This document shows positions 61,243 through 64,000 of a DNA stretch of 64,000 nt, one piece after another. Each line of letters begins with the position of its first letter. Positions within the stretch are counted from its first letter, which is position 1. The position numbers and the translations under genes were made by a program. Origin of the DNA: VRUE01 sp963814915 (GTDB lineage Bacteria; Actinomycetota; Thermoleophilia; Solirubrobacterales; 70-9); assembly GCA_963814915.1 (NCBI GenBank), contig CAWFEI010000007.1:62001-126000 (forward strand). Direction: 5' to 3'. Below the pieces are notes generated by a model. It ran no database searches. It was not told the DNA's origin and saw only the letters and a list, made by a program, of their open reading frames with translations.

Positions 61243-61770
61243 ATGCTAATCCGTCGTCCCTTTGCCGCCCTCTCAACCCTCGGCCTCTTCGCTCACAACG
61301 CCTTCGAGACGCGCGCCGGGGTCGGGCTCGTCTTCGAGCCGGAGCTCGGCCGCCGCGGCGCCTACGCGCTCTGGGGCGCCCTGATCCCGCTCGGCCTGCT
61401 CGCCGCGGCGCGCGGCGGCAAGTGGGACGAGCGCCTCTCCGCGCTCAACGCCGGCATCGGCGTCGCCGGGGTAGCGGTCCACTTCAAGGCCTGGCCCTGG
61501 TCGCTGCACGGCGGCCTGCCGATGCTCGACGAAGCCGAGGGGCTGAGCGAGGCGCAGCTGCCCGCCTACAACACCGTGCTCTGGGCCTGGGGGGTTTCGA
61601 GCCTGCTCAGCCTGCTGACCGAGACCAGGCCCGGCTCGCGCCGCTACGCAGTCGCCGGCCTGCTCAACTTCCCGGTGCTGCTCGCCTCGGCCAAGCACCA
61701 CTTCCGCTGGGCGCGCGAGCAGGCCAGGCGCGAGCCGGAGCGCTGGAGCCCGGCGCTGCTGGAGGACTGA
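61243..61770 (+). CDS. Small polytopic membrane protein
   Basis: 175 aa with four to five hydrophobic stretches (FAALSTLGLFAHNAFETRAG, YALWGALIPLGLLAAARGG, NAGIGVAGVAVHFKAWPWSL, NTVLWAWGVSSLLSLLTE, YAVAGLLNFPVLLASAKHHF). HN, HFKAWPW and KHHFRW could be conserved polar sites in the membrane. No family recognised. TAGGCT lies 8 nt before ATG 61243. It is divergent from mfd and 3 bp ahead of the deacetylase gene, so it is in a two-gene unit with it. Confidence 0.75.
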   Translation: MLIRRPFAALSTLGLFAHNAFETRAGVGLVFEPELGRRGAYALWGALIPLGLLAAARGGKWDERLSALNAGIGVAGVAVHFKAWPWSLHGGLPMLDEAEGLSEAQLPAYNTVLWAWGVSSLLSLLTETRPGSRRYAVAGLLNFPVLLASAKHHFRWAREQARREPERWSPALLED

Positions 61771-61773
61771 GCC

Positions 61774-62562
61774 GTGTCCAAGTGGCCGGAGGGCGCCCGC
61801 GGCGCGCTCTGCCTCAGCTTCGACAACCTCGGCGTCGACGAGGCCTCGAGCGCGACGCAGGCGCTGCCGGCGCTGCTCGAACGCCTTGCCGAGTCCGGCC
61901 TGGCCGCGACCTTTTTCGCCGAGGGAGTCAACGCCGAGCGCGATCCCGAGGCCCTGCGAGCGATCGCGACTGCCGGACACGAGGTCGCCTACCACGCCTG
62001 GATGCATGAGGACTGGGGTGGGTTGAGCGCCAGTGAGCAGGCCGAGAACCTGGCACGGGGCGCCTCCGCCTTCAACGATCTGGGGTTGGAGGTAAGCGGC
62101 CTGCGCCCGCCAGGCGGCCAGCTCGGGGACGGTGGGGTCGGCGTGCTGAAGGACGCGGGCCTGCGCTACGCCTCGCCCGCGGGCGAAGGAGCGGGGATCG
62201 AGGACGCCATCGCCCTCCTCCCCTTCCAGTGGCGCCACGTGGACGCCACCTCGATGCTCCCCGGCCTGGGCCCCGTCCGCGAGCAAATGACCGGCTCCCC
62301 GGGCCCGACCGACCCCGACACCTTCACCGCCTACCTGAGCAAGGAGATCGGTGACATCGAATCCGATGGCGGCTTCGCAACCATCGTCCTCCACCTCCCA
62401 CTCCTCCAGTGGCTCGGCGAGAACAACCTCGCCACGATTCTGAACAAGCTCTCCACCACCAAGTCGTGGGTGGCACGCTGCGACCAGCTCGCCGACCACG
62501 TCCGAGCCAACCCCACCCTCTTCGCAAACGGCACGACGCTCGACCAAACGAGCTGGACCTAG
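61774..62562 (+). CDS. Polysaccharide deacetylase-family protein
   Basis: A 262-aa NodB-fold protein. GALCLSFDNLGVDEA gives the first metal/catalytic Asp region (DN rather than the usual DD), ATFFAEGVNAERDPEALRAI and AGHEVAYHAWMHEDWGGLS the His motif, and GLRPPGGQLGDGG the RPP motif. FATIVLHLPLLQWLGEN holds the final His. The altered DD to DN makes activity less certain. No signal peptide is visible. GTG 61774. Structured repeat copy 3 begins at its last base. Confidence 0.85.
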   Translation: MSKWPEGARGALCLSFDNLGVDEASSATQALPALLERLAESGLAATFFAEGVNAERDPEALRAIATAGHEVAYHAWMHEDWGGLSASEQAENLARGASAFNDLGLEVSGLRPPGGQLGDGGVGVLKDAGLRYASPAGEGAGIEDAIALLPFQWRHVDATSMLPGLGPVREQMTGSPGPTDPDTFTAYLSKEIGDIESDGGFATIVLHLPLLQWLGENNLATILNKLSTTKSWVARCDQLADHVRANPTLFANGTTLDQTSWT

Positions 62563-62674
62563 GGAGCGTCCCGGTAGGGGCGGAACGTCTTGTACTTTTT
62601 TTGCGAAAGCGCCAGCGGACGACCGCCAACGGTGTTCAAAAAAAGTTAAGTGGAGTCCCTGCCGGGACGCTCCC
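62562..62674 (+). repeat. 113-nt structured repeat, copy 3 (opposite orientation)
   Basis: Read on the plus strand: outer stem GGGAGCGTCCCGGTAGGG with CCCTGCCGGGACGCTCCC (one G.U), internal GGAACGTCTTGT, second stem ACTTTTTTTG/CAAAAAAAGT and TAAGTGGA. The core keeps GCGCCAG and GACCGC. It lies between convergent genes. Confidence 0.8.
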
Positions 62675-62687
62675 GGCCCACCAAACG

Positions 62688-63425
62688 TCAGTCGGCCTGC
62701 GGCAACCCAGGCCCGGTACGAGCCCAGTCCACCTGCCCCACACCCTCGACCCGCGATCGCCCCTCGACGTCGTCCCACTCGTGCAGCATGCGCTTCAGGT
62801 TGGCGACGGCCTCGGGTGGGTGTGCGGCGACGGTCGTCGCCAGCTCCACGGCGGCCTCCTCGGTGCTCGCCGCCGGAGCGACCCGGTTGACGAGGCCGAG
62901 GCGCAGGGCCTCGTCGGCGCCGACCGTGCGCGAGCTGAACAGCAGGTACTTGGCGGCCCCGAGGCCGCAGAGGGTGACCAGGCGCGCCGGGCCGACCGGG
63001 ACGCCGAGCGCCGCGCCGGGGAAGCGCATGCGCAGGTTGGCGCCGCCGATCCGCATATCGCAGGCGACGGCGATCTCCGCCCCGCCGCCGACCACGTCGC
63101 CGTGGCAGGCTGCCACCGTCGGCTTGGCGAAGGCGACGATCGCGTCGTAGAGGTCGGCGAACTGCTGCATGCGGCGCACCTTGCCCTCCTCGTCGAGCTT
63201 CTCCCTGACGTCGGCGCCGGCCGAGAATCCCAGCTGGTCGGAGGAGCTGAAGACGAGCACCCGCACCGCCTCGTCGTCGCGGGCGACGGCGAGGTGCTCG
63301 AGCATCTCGACCAGCATCTGCGTGTCGATCGCGTTGCGGGCCTCGGGTCGCTGCAGGCGCAGCAGGGCGACGCCGCTGCCATCGACCTCGTAGCTCGTGC
63401 GCATGGCGGCCTCTTCAGCGCTCAT
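62688..63425 (-). CDS. Enoyl-CoA hydratase/isomerase
   Basis: A 245-aa crotonase-fold protein. LLRLQRPEARNAIDTQMLVE, FSSSDQLGFSAGADVREKLD and ACHGDVVGGGAEIAVACDM form the oxyanion hole. GVPVGPARLVTLCGLGAAKYLL follows, where the first catalytic Glu position is Ala/Pro-like, so hydration is not certain. The second acidic position lies near RLGLVNRVAPAASTEE. It may be a beta-oxidation hydratase or a ligand-specific isomerase. The start overlaps the pth stop; ATG 63404 (MRTSYEVDG) is an alternative. Confidence 0.88.
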   Translation of the reverse strand: MSAEEAAMRTSYEVDGSGVALLRLQRPEARNAIDTQMLVEMLEHLAVARDDEAVRVLVFSSSDQLGFSAGADVREKLDEEGKVRRMQQFADLYDAIVAFAKPTVAACHGDVVGGGAEIAVACDMRIGGANLRMRFPGAALGVPVGPARLVTLCGLGAAKYLLFSSRTVGADEALRLGLVNRVAPAASTEEAAVELATTVAAHPPEAVANLKRMLHEWDDVEGRSRVEGVGQVDWARTGPGLPQAD

Positions 63426-63975
63426 CGTCGGCGGAGGCTATTCGCTCGACCAGGCTCTCCGCCTCGCCGGCGGCACGGCCGATCAGCTCGACGACCTCTT
63501 CGCGGGGCTCGCGGAAGCGGCCGAGCACGTAGGCGGAGACGGCCTCCGGGTCGGTCGACTCGGGCCGCCCGACGCCGGCCCGCACGCGCCAGAACTCGCT
63601 GCTGCCGAGCCCCTGCTTGAGGCTCTTCAGGCCGTTGTGCCCCGCCAGGCCACCGCCGAGCCGGCTCTGCACCTCGCCGAACGGAAGGTCGATCTCGTCG
63701 TGCACGACGACCACGTGGTCGAGCGGCGCCTTGAGCGAGCCGCGGGCCGGGCCGGCGCTCTCTCCGGAGGCGTTCATGTAGGTCTGCGGCAGCAGGATCG
63801 CCACCCGTGGGCCGCCGGGGGCCGTCCGCCCTTCGGCGATCAGCCCGCCGAACCTGCTCTTCGCCCGCGGCAGCTGCCAGCGGCGGGACAGCTCGGCCCC
63901 GACCTCGAAGCCGACGTTGTGACGGCTGCCGGCATGCTCCCTGCCGGGATTGCCGAGGCCGACGATGAGGATCAG
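63415..63975 (-). CDS. pth: Peptidyl-tRNA hydrolase
   Basis: About 186 aa, releasing peptides from stalled peptidyl-tRNA. ILIVGLGNPGREHAGSRHNV carries the N-terminal signature and catalytic His, VAILLPQTYMNASGES the Asn, VVVVHDEIDLPFGEVQ the Asp, and GGGLAGHNGLKSLKQGLGS the second signature. No ATG, GTG or TTG is in frame at the 5' end. CTG 63975 is the only near-start inside the window, and the true start may lie beyond the right edge, overlapping the upstream gene. The usual order rplY-pth-mfd fits. Confidence 0.9.
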   Translation of the reverse strand: MILIVGLGNPGREHAGSRHNVGFEVGAELSRRWQLPRAKSRFGGLIAEGRTAPGGPRVAILLPQTYMNASGESAGPARGSLKAPLDHVVVVHDEIDLPFGEVQSRLGGGLAGHNGLKSLKQGLGSSEFWRVRAGVGRPESTDPEAVSAYVLGRFREPREEVVELIGRAAGEAESLVERIASADDER

Positions 63976-63977
63976 GG

Positions 63978-64000
63978 CTACTCCCCGCCGGAGTCGCCCG
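63978..64000 (-). CDS. C-terminal end of the gene upstream of pth, probably ribosomal protein L25
   Basis: The last codons read GDSGGE followed by TAG (63980-63978), two bases before the pth region. Actinobacterial pth genes normally follow rplY/ctc, whose tails are acidic and Gly-rich. Only seven codons are visible, so the identity rests on gene order. Confidence 0.4.

Overview
The window is high-GC DNA with strong G/C at third codon positions and many GTG starts. It has an actinobacterial order of rplY end, pth, mfd, PrsA-like, eno and ftsB/divIC, stand-alone DUF3556, DUF6325, DUF2855 and AbiEi-DUF559 genes, and an initiator tRNA with a C1:U72 mismatch. Together these suggest Actinomycetota, most likely the Thermoleophilia/Solirubrobacterales side. 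That assignment is inference; there is no rRNA in the window.

Layout. 0-14.8 kb: a class A PBP runs off the left edge. It is followed by an alpha/beta hydrolase, a VOC protein, a coupled PII-Amt ammonium pair, a cupredoxin overlapping a multicopper oxidase, and an operon-like run of DUF3556, FAD desaturase, ABC ATPase and ABC permease. After these come a 5'-3' exonuclease, a flavodoxin-fold oxidoreductase, a second cupredoxin and a flavin monooxygenase. 14.9-24.4 kb: an AbiEi-wHTH/DUF559 nuclease gene bounded by palindromic repeats, DUF2855, an extended SDR, a nitrilase-family hydrolase, asnB, glutamate decarboxylase, DUF6325, SHOCT and P450 genes. 24.4-30 kb is regulatory and eroded: a PAS-LuxR regulator, a REC-PAS-HD-GYP protein, a nuclease remnant and a truncated PucR-type regulator next to 23-bp tandem repeats. 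29.7-37 kb holds two large secreted proteins with Arg/Lys-rich tails. 37-43 kb has a B12-binding GGDEF protein with two small partners, a secreted unknown, a decayed integrase/Xis module beside the initiator tRNA, and Ppx. 43.7-52 kb has a ThDP enzyme, tRNA-Leu, a sigma factor fused to an anti-sigma-like tail, a UPF0173 hydrolase, a rhomboid pseudoprotease, class I aldolase and a thermonuclease. 52.4-64 kb has a membrane glycosyltransferase-like protein, FtsB/DivIC, enolase, a PrsA-like foldase, Mfd, a polysaccharide deacetylase, an enoyl-CoA hydratase, Pth and the last codons of the gene upstream of pth.

Most unusual features. (1) Three ~114-nt intergenic elements (11003, 50256, 62562) share conserved internal sequence. 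Each is closed by its own ~20-bp stem, and the stem sequence differs between copies. All four stem mismatches become G.U pairs when the copies are read in one common orientation, which suggests a structured RNA family. (2) A second family of ~36-41-bp palindromes has four copies. Two bracket the AbiEi-DUF559 nuclease gene, and one sits in frame inside the thermonuclease gene. (3) A shared CTGGC-N6-GCCAG dyad lies upstream of the flavin monooxygenase and the P450. (4) Single-base frameshifts occur in otherwise well-conserved genes (mfd, glycosyltransferase, sigma factor, both secreted proteins), which points to residual sequence error as well as true decay.
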